From NCBI RefSeq assembly GCF_000830505.1, contig NZ_JXOK01000049.1:124001-188000 (forward strand): a stretch of DNA of 64,000 nt. The letters run 5' to 3'. Source of the stretch: Vibrio mytili. GTDB lineage: Bacteria > Pseudomonadota > Gammaproteobacteria > Enterobacterales > Vibrionaceae. Made by a program: the position numbers and the translations under genes. This document shows, one piece after another, positions 1 to 7,672 of this stretch. Numbering within the stretch: position 1 is the first letter of the stretch; every line of letters begins with the position of its first letter. A model generated the notes under the pieces. It saw only the letters and a program-made list of their open reading frames with translations. It made no database searches and was not told the DNA's origin.

Positions 1-710
1 ATAGCGATCGCGTCAATAAAAAAGCTTACGAAGATACGAAGTACGGGGACGAAATCCGCAAAGAAGAGGCTGAATTCCAAATCAGTTTTAAAGTACCAAT
101 GAACTACAACGATTTATTGTTTGATGGCGATAGCCTTTTCTTTGGTATTACGCTCAAATCTTTTTGGCAGGTGTACACTGGATCGGCATCTCGCCCGTTT
201 CGTGAAACCAACTATCGGCCTGAGATCTTTTATTACACTCCAACCGAATGGAAACCATTTGATGGCTCGACTTGGCTGGGCTTTGGCGTAGAACATGAAT
301 CTAATGGTCAGAAGCAAGACTTATCACGTAGTTGGAACCGTGTTTACGCCAACTTCACCTTTGGTAAAGAAAATTTCGTAGCAACGTTTCAGCCTTGGTG
401 GCGTATCCCTGAAGACGAGAAATCATTTGCTGATGATCCAAATGGTGATGATAACCCAGATATTGAAGACTATATGGGGCACTTTGAGTTAACCAGTGCT
501 TACAAATGGAATGGATATGAGTTCACTTTCTTAGGTCGTCAGAACTTTGAAACGCACAAAGGTTTTGCTGAATTAGGTGTGCTTTTCCCGATTTGGGGCA
601 AAGTTCAAGGGTATGCACAATACTCGACGGGTTACGGCAAAAGCTTGATCGACTATAACCATGACCAGCAACGTATTGGTCTTGGTATCGCTATCAGCGG
701 TGTGTTGTAG
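1..710 (+). CDS. pldA: Outer membrane phospholipase A (PldA), 5'-truncated by window edge
   Basis: This is the C-terminal part of the outer membrane phospholipase A beta-barrel, a calcium-dependent enzyme that hydrolyses phospholipids misplaced in the outer leaflet. The frame is open from base 3, upstream of the first ATG at 99, so the gene begins outside the window. The catalytic block HESNGQ..SRSWNR is visible, with the active-site His at 294-296, the Ser at 300-302 and the downstream Asn of SWNR, matching the His-Ser-Asn triad known for OMPLA. Alternating aromatic and polar strands continue to the end, which is the aliphatic, hydrophobic LGIAISGVL typical of a last barrel strand. A rho-independent terminator follows directly. 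Confidence 0.95.
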   Translation, partial: SDRVNKKAYEDTKYGDEIRKEEAEFQISFKVPMNYNDLLFDGDSLFFGITLKSFWQVYTGSASRPFRETNYRPEIFYYTPTEWKPFDGSTWLGFGVEHESNGQKQDLSRSWNRVYANFTFGKENFVATFQPWWRIPEDEKSFADDPNGDDNPDIEDYMGHFELTSAYKWNGYEFTFLGRQNFETHKGFAELGVLFPIWGKVQGYAQYSTGYGKSLIDYNHDQQRIGLGIAISGVL

Positions 711-720
711 ACACTCGTTC

Positions 721-753
721 AAAAAAACCTCCCGTAACAAGGAGGTTTTTTTA
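721..753 (+). terminator. Terminator after pldA
   Basis: A GC-rich stem AACCTCC / GGAGGTT with loop CGTAACAA is followed by a run of T. A-rich sequence on the left means it could also act on the minus strand for the convergent CPBP gene. Confidence 0.85.
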
Positions 754-787
754 ATTCATAAAGATGTTGTTAGTTGACGGAGGCTGA

Positions 788-1546
788 CTAAGCCGCTGCC
801 ATGACGAGTAAAAATATCACCCAATCATTAATAATGTGCGCGCCAGTGGATACCCAGATATTTTTGGTTCTGATGTACGCTAACGAAAGAATTAAACGAG
901 CACTGCCGATCACAACAATACACTGTGCCCAGTTCCAGTTATACGAAGGCAGGTGAACAAGCCCGAACACCAACGAAGACAGGAACCATGCAAGCAGAAC
1001 GGACATCCTTCTCGACAAGCCAAGCTTGCTATAGCCCACATAAAGGAATGCAAGGAACGGCAGTATCGTCAACACTTCTTCGCCAAACAGCTGCGGAATG
1101 CTTTGCAGTAAAAAGAGCAAACGTTGCTGTAAGTCTTGGTCTTTCAACGCCACAAGCGCGGCGTTTGATTCCGCGCCCAACGTATTAAGAAAAATAGCAC
1201 CAATAGATACGGTCACGACTAAATTTAGCAGTGCAATAAAGAACATTACGCCAACGCTACGCCAAGATAGTTTACGAAAAATAGCGTGAAAAAATGGTTT
1301 GGCAATCAGATAGTAAGCGAGGAGTGGGATCGAGAAGAATAATACTGAACGTAACACCCCTGAAAACTCACCCGTCAGAAGTGGCATTTCTACGGTCAGT
1401 ACCGTGAAGCCGATAGTTACGCCCAGTAATATAACCAGCCAGCTCTTTAAATTTATGTGGGTTGGAGAGTCGTTGTAAAAAGGAAAATCGTCTCCAGCTC
1501 TTTCTAACCACGAAATGTGATGAGAAGTAGATTCAGTCTTACTCAT
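788..1546 (-). CDS. CPBP-family intramembrane protein
   Basis: This is a 252-residue polytopic membrane protein with about seven hydrophobic segments after a soluble N-terminus of about 30 residues. The C-terminal half carries the CPBP (Abi, Rce1-like) signature order: a GEE pair, then FGLVHLP with its conserved His, then a HIIND motif. These residues form the glutamic protease site in the family. The usual EExxxR arginine is not present: the sequence after the glutamates is VLTI, so activity as a protease is uncertain. The physiological substrate is unknown. The gene lies 13 bp downstream of the lipoprotein gene on the same strand, so the two are probably co-transcribed. Confidence 0.8.
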   Translation of the reverse strand: MSKTESTSHHISWLERAGDDFPFYNDSPTHINLKSWLVILLGVTIGFTVLTVEMPLLTGEFSGVLRSVLFFSIPLLAYYLIAKPFFHAIFRKLSWRSVGVMFFIALLNLVVTVSIGAIFLNTLGAESNAALVALKDQDLQQRLLFLLQSIPQLFGEEVLTILPFLAFLYVGYSKLGLSRRMSVLLAWFLSSLVFGLVHLPSYNWNWAQCIVVIGSARLILSLAYIRTKNIWVSTGAHIINDWVIFLLVMAAA

Positions 1547-1559
1547 TAAGGTTTGCCTC

Positions 1560-2411
1560 TTAATTCATCTCAAGCGTATGTAACTGGCTCTTTTCAAAAT
1601 AGTGGACACCGAATGCCATGCCACCACTCTTGGCTTTTCCTGTCGGATCGCCCGGAATTCTAATTGTAAGTGAAGAACCCTTATCGTCGATGATTTGTGC
1701 ATTGCTATATGCCAAAACATTGGGGCTGACTAAGCCGGAGATTTTACTGCCAACAATAAACAAGCTGCCAACTTTTGCAGAAGTTCCTTTTTTAGGTAAT
1801 TTCCCACGTATATCTCGGCTGATAATCTCGAGAAGCTCATGAGCGCCGACACGCAACTCTTTTGCCACTGTATCAAGCGTTGCTGGAGAGGGGGCTTGGA
1901 TATGTTCACTTTGGATCGTCGTCGGTAAATGGTAGTAGTAGCGGCCTATCCAGTCATCTTTTTCCAACTGTAGTGCTAACGATAAACGATAAACGTCATC
2001 ATAGCACTCTTCGATAAAAACAATCGGGTAGAGCGTATAGCCGAATTTGTTGTCCCCGTTAGCGGCTTGTTGTAAGTCATCATGTGTTGCCAATTCACCC
2101 TCCACGATGTCGTAAATGCGCAATGGTTGCATTTGTTTTTCGTATTTTTCCGCAGCGCTGTCTTTCACGTAGTCGACCACCATGTCGGTCACGAATGGAA
2201 CAGGAACAACTAAGCTCGCGAAGAACTCGGAGGTTTGATCTGCATGCACAAAGAATAAGTGTGAATGGCTAAATTGTGCAGAGCCATCAGGCAACTTTGT
2301 AGGAAAATCCTCTGCCACTTCAATCTTGGTGATGTCATTTTGAGGGGGAGGGGTTTGAATTGAGACACAGCCGCTAACGCTCAACACAATAATCATAAGT
2401 AGTAACTTCAA
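1560..2411 (-). CDS. Uncharacterised lipoprotein
   Basis: I do not recognise a function. The 283-residue product starts with a short basic and hydrophobic signal followed by the lipobox LSVSGC, so it should be cleaved and lipidated at Cys15. Residue +2 after the Cys is Val, which is not the Asp inner-membrane retention signal, so outer membrane sorting is likely. The rest is a mixed alpha/beta soluble protein rich in charged residues, with two Cys-free halves and no repeat. It is the first gene of a short minus-strand pair with the CPBP protein; a shared envelope role is only inferred. Confidence 0.75.
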   Translation of the reverse strand: MKLLLMIIVLSVSGCVSIQTPPPQNDITKIEVAEDFPTKLPDGSAQFSHSHLFFVHADQTSEFFASLVVPVPFVTDMVVDYVKDSAAEKYEKQMQPLRIYDIVEGELATHDDLQQAANGDNKFGYTLYPIVFIEECYDDVYRLSLALQLEKDDWIGRYYYHLPTTIQSEHIQAPSPATLDTVAKELRVGAHELLEIISRDIRGKLPKKGTSAKVGSLFIVGSKISGLVSPNVLAYSNAQIIDDKGSSLTIRIPGDPTGKAKSGGMAFGVHYFEKSQLHTLEMN

Positions 2412-2710
2412 GGACGAACTCCATCGTTAAACATACAATGTGAGATGCTCTTTTCCTTTTCACTGACTCGCTGTCCCTAACCATTCCAAGAGTAGTCTCG
2501 CAAGGTATTGGTATAAAAGCAGAGTAGTGCTCAATAAGAAATACTCACAGTAATTAAATTTAATAATCATTATTTGTAATTAAATCAATTAGTTGATTTT
2601 TATGATGAATGGTTGAACCAAGTATTCTCCGACTTTTAGTCGACAAAAAGCCACTGTAAATATTGTCTTGAATGGCATCAGTGATTAGGCGATCAATCCT
2701 GCATCTAGAT

Positions 2711-2748
2711 TGCACCATCATGGTTCGGTTCTGCACCAGTAGTTTTGA
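2711..2748 (+). promoter_or_regulatory. Tandem NtrC-like enhancer sites
   Basis: Two copies of a TGCACC-led 17-mer lie 21 bp apart, at 2711-2727 (TGCACCATCATGGTTCG) and 2732-2748 (TGCACCAGTAGTTTTGA). The first agrees well with the known NtrC palindrome TGCACC-N5-GGTGCA; the second is a good left half only. They sit about 120 and 141 bp upstream of the start predicted for the sigma54 promoter at 2834-2849, the usual enhancer distance. The rest of 2412-2833 is AT-rich and shows no coding potential. Confidence 0.7.
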
Positions 2749-2833
2749 TTAACGCAAGGTTAAAAATAACCAAATTAGTCGGCTGTTTAACTAACTATTT
2801 GAAAATAAATAATATTTAATTTACGGCTCGGGT

Positions 2834-2849
2834 TGGCTCAATCGTTGCA
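2834..2849 (+). promoter_or_regulatory. Sigma54 (RpoN) promoter of the amino acid ABC operon
   Basis: TGGCTCAATCGTTGCA matches the consensus TGGCACG-N4-TTGCA with invariant GG and GC exactly 10 bp apart. The predicted transcription start is near 2860, leaving a leader of about 40 nt before the ATG at 2900. Confidence 0.75.
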
Positions 2850-2899
2850 AAGGTTTGATTAAATGTTTCAAACGTTTCATCGTTAAAAGGAGATTTACC

Positions 2900-3691
2900 A
2901 TGAAATTTTTCGCAGCGGTATCAAGTGTGGTGATGTCAGCTTGTCTGATGTTCGGTGCCAATACAGCTCATGCTGACCAGTTAGAGTCGATACAACAGAA
3001 AGGAGTGCTTAAAGTTGCTGTCCCTCAAGACTTTCCCCCTTTTGGTTCAGTTGGGACCGATCTAAAACCTCAAGGTTACGATATTGATATGGCCAGCTAC
3101 CTGGCTGAAAAACTGAACACTAAGCTGGAACTGATTCCGGTCACTAGTGCAAACCGTATTCCCTACCTACAAACTGGGAAAGTGGATTTGGTAATTTCGA
3201 GTATGGGCAAAAATGCCGAGCGTGAAAAAGTGATTGATTTCAGTTCTGCGTATGCTCCGTTTTATTTAGGTGTCTTTGGTGCCGACGGAGAAGCGGTGAG
3301 TAACGCTGAAGACCTCAGCGGTAAAATCGTTGGTGTGACTCGTGGCTCAGTAGAGGACTTGGAGTTAAGCAAAATTGCGCCTAGTGATACGACGATTAAA
3401 CGCTTTGAAGACAACAACGCTACGTTGTCGTCTTTCTTGTCAGGTCAAGTAAGTTTGATAGCGACGGGCAATTTAGTGGTGACTGAAATTGCAACGCGTT
3501 ACCCAGCCAAAGCACCACAGACTAAGTTCTTACTCAAGAATTCACCGTGTTACGTCGGTGTCATGAAAGGTGAAGACGCGCTACTGAAAGAAGTGAACCG
3601 TCTTATCTCAGAGGCGAAAAACGACGGTGTATTAGAGAAATTCTCTCAAAAATGGCTAAAAGCCCCATTCCCTGCCGACCTCGGCGCTTAA
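2900..3691 (+). CDS. Polar amino acid ABC transporter, periplasmic binding protein
   Basis: This is a family 3 (PAO-type) solute-binding protein of 263 residues. A classical signal peptide ends at AHA|DQ around residue 25, and the mature protein has the bilobed family features: GVLKVAV, the PPFG..D..PQGYDIDMA binding strand and GKVDLVISSM. The start at 2900 is chosen over 2855 because AAAGGAG lies just upstream and the signal peptide begins there. It is the first gene of an operon with two permeases and an ATPase, 14 bp from the next gene. The substrate cannot be read from sequence; a polar or basic amino acid is likely. NtrC/sigma54 signals upstream suggest induction under nitrogen limitation. 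Confidence 0.9.
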   Translation: MKFFAAVSSVVMSACLMFGANTAHADQLESIQQKGVLKVAVPQDFPPFGSVGTDLKPQGYDIDMASYLAEKLNTKLELIPVTSANRIPYLQTGKVDLVISSMGKNAEREKVIDFSSAYAPFYLGVFGADGEAVSNAEDLSGKIVGVTRGSVEDLELSKIAPSDTTIKRFEDNNATLSSFLSGQVSLIATGNLVVTEIATRYPAKAPQTKFLLKNSPCYVGVMKGEDALLKEVNRLISEAKNDGVLEKFSQKWLKAPFPADLGA

Positions 3692-3705
3692 CTTAAGGAT
3701 GAAGA

Positions 3706-4374
3706 ATGAGTTATCAGTTGGACTTTAGCGGTTTGACGCCTTACCTGCCACAATTTATGGCAGGTTTGGGTACCACCGTCGAACTGACCGTGATCTCAAC
3801 GCTTGGTGGGCTGTTACTCGGAACACTGTGTGCCGGTGCAAAAACCAGTCAGGCAAAGTGGTTGAAGTTTGTATGTACTTGTTACATTGAAGTGATTCGA
3901 AATACTCCCTTCATTGTGCAGTTGTTCTTTATTTTCTTTGGATTACCTGCATTGGGAATCAAATTATCGGCATGGCAGGCTGGCGTGATCGCTATGGTGA
4001 TCAATCTTGGTGCGTACTCAGCAGAAATCATTCGAGCAGGTATTGAGGCAACGCCTAAAGGGCAATGGGAAGCAGGCAGAACGTTGGGGTTAACGCGTAT
4101 GCAGATTTTTACTCGCATCGTTATTCCACCCGCTTATCAGCGAGTTTATCCAGCAATTGTAAGTCAATGTATTATTGTTATGTTGGGCTCAGCGGTTGTG
4201 TCTCAAATCTCGGTAGAAGATCTAACTTTTGCAGCGAACTTCGTTCAATCCCGGAGTTTCTTGAGTTTTGAGTCTTACATGGTAACGGCTGCGATTTATT
4301 TAGCTCTCGCCATTATTATGCGCCAGATGTTTGCACTGGTGAAGCGCATCACATTTAAAAACCCTTCATTGTAG
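3706..4374 (+). CDS. Amino acid ABC transporter permease 1 (HisM/GlnP type)
   Basis: A 222-residue inner membrane permease of the HisMQ/GlnP family. It starts with the typical hydrophobic LSAL-like region, contains IEVIRNTPFIVQLFF, which is the conserved VI-RNTP motif at the periplasmic side, and carries the EAA loop (EATPKGQWEAGRTLGLT) that docks on the ATPase. About five membrane segments can be counted. It lies 14 bp after the binding protein and 11 bp before the second permease, so the two should form the heterodimeric channel of this importer. Confidence 0.9.
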   Translation: MSYQLDFSGLTPYLPQFMAGLGTTVELTVISTLGGLLLGTLCAGAKTSQAKWLKFVCTCYIEVIRNTPFIVQLFFIFFGLPALGIKLSAWQAGVIAMVINLGAYSAEIIRAGIEATPKGQWEAGRTLGLTRMQIFTRIVIPPAYQRVYPAIVSQCIIVMLGSAVVSQISVEDLTFAANFVQSRSFLSFESYMVTAAIYLALAIIMRQMFALVKRITFKNPSL

Positions 4375-4385
4375 GAGCGCAAACT

Positions 4386-5036
4386 ATGGTTCAGTTTACT
4401 GATTGGGATATTTTCCGAAGCCTGTTAATGGCCGCACGCTGGACAATAGCGTTATCTTTGATTGCCTTTGTCGGTGGTGGGTTATTGGGGCTATTTATCA
4501 CTCTGCTGAGAAATACACGACACTCCATTTTTACTGGGGTCATAAAACTTTATGTCGAGATATTTCAAGGCACACCGTTGCTGATGCAACTATTCTTAGC
4601 GTTTTTTGGCTTGTCATTGTTAGGGATAGAAGTGAGCGCATGGACTGCGGCGGTCTTGTCACTGACTTTGTTTAGTAGCGCATTTTTCCACGATATTTGG
4701 CGTGGTTGTATCGAGTCTTTACCAAAAGGTCAGTGGGAAGCATGTCGGACGTTGGGTTTAACTTACCTACAAACAATGCGATACATCATAGCCCCACAGG
4801 CGGCAAAGCTGGCGATTGCCCCTACCGTTGGTTTTTCTGTTCAGATTGTAAAAGGAACGGCACTCGCATCCATTATCGGTTTTGTTGAGCTTACAAAAGC
4901 GGGCACCATGCTCAATAACGCCACCTTCCAGCCGTTCAAAGTGTTCGCGCTGGTTGCTCTACTTTACTTTGCTATTTGCTTTCCTCTTTCTGCGTTAGCC
5001 CGATACTTGGAGAATCGAAATAATGTCGCTCGTTAG
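4386..5036 (+). CDS. Amino acid ABC transporter permease 2
   Basis: A 216-residue paralogue of the preceding permease with the same layout: VEIFQGTPLLMQLFL replaces the RNTP motif, and the EAA loop reads ESLPKGQWEACRTLGLT. Five hydrophobic segments are visible. Its end overlaps the start of the ATPase gene by 14 bp, indicating translational coupling. Partner of the upstream permease in the importer membrane domain. Confidence 0.9.
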   Translation: MVQFTDWDIFRSLLMAARWTIALSLIAFVGGGLLGLFITLLRNTRHSIFTGVIKLYVEIFQGTPLLMQLFLAFFGLSLLGIEVSAWTAAVLSLTLFSSAFFHDIWRGCIESLPKGQWEACRTLGLTYLQTMRYIIAPQAAKLAIAPTVGFSVQIVKGTALASIIGFVELTKAGTMLNNATFQPFKVFALVALLYFAICFPLSALARYLENRNNVAR

Positions 5037-5751
5037 TGTTGAACAAGTCCATAAATATTATGGTGATAACCATGTACTAAAAGGTGTTGATCTTAAAATC
5101 AACCCAGGTGAAGTTGTATCGATCATCGGCCGAAGTGGGTCGGGAAAGAGTACGTTACTACGTTGTATGAATGGTCTCGAAGACTACCAAGAAGGTGTCA
5201 TCATTGTTGATAGTCAATCCGTCGAAAATGACGATTATAAACTGCGCTTGTTAAGTCGTAGTGTCGGCATGGTGTTTCAGAGTTTTAACTTGTTTCCGCA
5301 TATGACGGTCGGAGAAAACGTCATGCTTGCGCCGAAACTGGTGTTAAAAAAATCCCCTAAGGAGTGCGAAACGTTAGCGAAAGAGTTGTTGGAAAAAGTC
5401 GGATTGGCCGATAAATTTGATGCGTTTCCGACCAATTTGTCCGGTGGTCAACAGCAACGTGTTGCCATAGCTCGTTCTTTGGCAATGAACCCAAAAGTTC
5501 TTCTATGTGATGAAATTACCTCCGCGCTCGATCCGGAACTGGTAGGCGAAGTCCTTAAAGTACTCGAACAACTCAAAGCTGAAGGCATGACACTGATTCT
5601 GGTTACACATGAGATGAACTTTGCTCGTGATGTGGGTGATCGAGTGGTGTTCATGAACCAAGGAAAAGTTTGGGAAACTGGTTTAAGCGAAGAAGTATTT
5701 GCTGCGCCTCAAACGCCTGAACTAAAGAGCTTTCTCTCTGCGGTTCGTTAG
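5023..5751 (+). CDS. Amino acid ABC transporter ATPase (GlnQ/HisP type)
   Basis: A 242-residue ATP-binding subunit. Walker A is GRSGSGKST at residues 36-44, the Q-loop is VFQSFNLFPHMTV, the ABC signature is LSGGQQQR near residue 140, Walker B is VLLCDEIT near 160 and the H-loop is VTHEM. The full length and the family-typical FNLFPHMT mark it as the polar amino acid uptake class. Walker B has Cys where Phe is usual, which should not affect hydrolysis. It is the last transporter gene; an RpiR regulator follows 47 bp later on the same strand. Confidence 0.92.
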   Translation: MSLVSVEQVHKYYGDNHVLKGVDLKINPGEVVSIIGRSGSGKSTLLRCMNGLEDYQEGVIIVDSQSVENDDYKLRLLSRSVGMVFQSFNLFPHMTVGENVMLAPKLVLKKSPKECETLAKELLEKVGLADKFDAFPTNLSGGQQQRVAIARSLAMNPKVLLCDEITSALDPELVGEVLKVLEQLKAEGMTLILVTHEMNFARDVGDRVVFMNQGKVWETGLSEEVFAAPQTPELKSFLSAVR

Positions 5752-5798
5752 TCTAGCTTGTTTTTATTCCGGTGAGAACAATTCAAAATGGAGTCAGC

Positions 5799-6617
5799 AT
5801 GACCAATACTTATCACTCACTGAGTGAGCGTATTACACAGCAGTATTCACGTTTAACCGAGAGTAGTCGACGGGTTGCCGATTATCTGCAGCTTAATCCA
5901 GAAAAAATATTGATATTGTCGACTTCGGAGATCGCAGAATCTTGCTCTGTATCTAAAGCCAGTGTTAGCCGCTTTATTCGGCAGCTTGGTTATGATGATT
6001 ATGTTGCACTCCGTCAAGAGTTGATGCAAGCGCGAGACAAGGGAGTGCCAGTAATGACTTCCAAAATCGAAAACCCGGAAATTCAGCATGACATGAAAGC
6101 GATCGAGCAGTTGTGGTCGCAGTTATCCAGTCTAGATATCAGTGAGCTGGTTGACTCCATCGCCAGCGCAAAATGTGTGAAAATTATTGGTTTTCGCAAC
6201 AGCTACCCGTTGGCGATGCACTTTAGGCAACAGTTGATGCAGTGCCGTGATCATGTTCAGCTCCTGCCTCTGCCGGGTCAAACCCTTGGGGAAGATCTGG
6301 TTACGCTATCTGGTGATGACTTCGTCATTATCATCGGCATTCGTCGACGCATTGCGAAGTTTGACAAAATTATTGAGCATTTAAAGGGGAAACGCTGTTT
6401 GCTGATTACGGATCAATCAGGACAAAAGTACACAGAATCTGTGACCCATTCTTTGATCTGCCATATGAATAACCAAGTGCCTTTAGACAGTTACGCGGTT
6501 CCAATGAGTCTGATTGCGTATTTGGTCAATCATGTCTATCGCTACTTAGGTCCAAGCGCTGCGGCACTTAGCCGCAGCATTTCATTAAGCTACTCAGAAA
6601 TGAATGAAGTTGAGTAG
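5799..6617 (+). CDS. MurR/RpiR-family transcriptional regulator
   Basis: A 272-residue regulator with an N-terminal RpiR helix-turn-helix (EIAESCSVSKASVSRFIRQLGYDDY, residues about 45-70) and a C-terminal SIS fold that normally senses a phosphorylated sugar or related ligand. The start at 5799 is preferred because GGAG lies 5 nt upstream; a GTG at 5772 is in frame but lacks a site. It lies 47 bp after the ABC transporter operon in the same direction and is probably read through from it, so it may tune uptake of the same nutrient. The ligand is unknown. Confidence 0.85.
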   Translation: MTNTYHSLSERITQQYSRLTESSRRVADYLQLNPEKILILSTSEIAESCSVSKASVSRFIRQLGYDDYVALRQELMQARDKGVPVMTSKIENPEIQHDMKAIEQLWSQLSSLDISELVDSIASAKCVKIIGFRNSYPLAMHFRQQLMQCRDHVQLLPLPGQTLGEDLVTLSGDDFVIIIGIRRRIAKFDKIIEHLKGKRCLLITDQSGQKYTESVTHSLICHMNNQVPLDSYAVPMSLIAYLVNHVYRYLGPSAAALSRSISLSYSEMNEVE

Positions 6618-6675
6618 TAGTTGACGTTGCGTGCTGGTTATACCTTCAACTCAATTGATTGGAGATAGACATCGT

Positions 6676-7470
6676 TTATTGAACGTTGGACTCCGATACG
6701 TTAGTCAACTCCTCATTGACCCAGTATTTTGAACCAGAAACGTTTGCATCAATGAGCAAGCCTTTAGAGTTGAGTTGATAAACTGCGACACCATTATTGA
6801 AATGTGCGGCTAGCGATTCTGCTTCTTCACCTGCTACTGCCGATGCTTTGCTCGATGCTTCCCAACCGTCATTAATAAAAGAATCGAAGTCAGCCTTGTT
6901 TTCAAACAAAACCACTTGCTGATAAAACTCGCCGCCAGCACCCAGAGCAACGCCCATACCAAACATGTTCATGTAGGTCCGTTGGCTGGTCTCTTTGTTG
7001 ACCGCAACACCGGATCCTGAGTTTGTGTGAAATAACAAAGATAAGGCGCGTGAATCAAACACGGCGTAACCATAGGCGCTGTCGTAAATGGCTTTTGCTT
7101 CCGGTTGTTCGTTGAACAGTTTGAAAAGGGTACTGTCTGCCATCAAGTCAACTGCTTGGCGAGCTTCTTCCGGTGTATCGCTCTTCATCAACTGATCTAT
7201 CTTTTTGTCCGCGATATCGATCCACTCTTTGCTTTTTTCAATGCTGGCATCCGTCCACTCACCAGCGGTGTTGATTGCTTCTTCGGACCAGTTCATGAAG
7301 TCTTGCCAGGCTTGTTTGGAGAACGTCTTCGTGTTGTCCCAAGCTTCTTGCGCACCTTCTGCAACCGCTTCACCGAGCTCCGACATTTTTTCAGAAATCT
7401 TGTCCCAATCTGCATGAGCAGGAGAGGAGAGTAATATCAGCGTGGTTAAGGCAACGATTGTTTTTTTCAT
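6676..7470 (-). CDS. Secreted YSC84/SYLF-domain lipid-binding protein
   Basis: A 264-residue exported protein: a signal peptide ends at AHA|DW around residue 20. Residues about 25-95 form a Trp-rich amphipathic helical stretch (repeated W-x-x segments such as WQDFMNWSEEA), and residues about 115-250 fit the YSC84/SYLF fold, with YGYAVFDS and the glycine-rich GMGVALGAGGEFY. In other proteins this domain binds phosphoinositides or membranes; the bacterial role is not established. It faces the RpiR gene convergently and has its own promoter region at 7471-7600. Confidence 0.8.
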   Translation of the reverse strand: MKKTIVALTTLILLSSPAHADWDKISEKMSELGEAVAEGAQEAWDNTKTFSKQAWQDFMNWSEEAINTAGEWTDASIEKSKEWIDIADKKIDQLMKSDTPEEARQAVDLMADSTLFKLFNEQPEAKAIYDSAYGYAVFDSRALSLLFHTNSGSGVAVNKETSQRTYMNMFGMGVALGAGGEFYQQVVLFENKADFDSFINDGWEASSKASAVAGEEAESLAAHFNNGVAVYQLNSKGLLIDANVSGSKYWVNEELTNVSESNVQ

Positions 7471-7601
7471 CGACTCAGTCTCTAGTGGAATGGATTTATA
7501 TTTATTCTAGGTGAAAATAGCAGCGGAAACATGGATTACATTTTCACTATGACAAAAAAATCACGTACTTACGTAGTTTTGACACGTAAAGATAAAACGA
7601 A

Positions 7602-7631
7602 AAAGCCTTCAAACCGAAGTTTGAAGGCTTT
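7602..7631 (-). terminator. Terminator downstream of ppsA
   Basis: A 12-bp perfect stem AAAGCCTTCAAA / TTTGAAGGCTTT with a 6-nt loop. On the minus strand it runs into TTTTTCGTTTT, placing it as the end of the ppsA transcript; T-rich sequence on the plus side may make it bidirectional. Confidence 0.85.
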
Positions 7632-7672
7632 GTTTCTATTTGGCTTTTTCTACCAGAGAATTGCTTAAGTGA

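Noticed and set aside
2863..2882. Cra-like site (TTTCAAACGTTTCAT) after the sigma54 start
   Set aside because: Only a partial match to TGAAACGTTTCA in an AT-rich leader; no supporting context.
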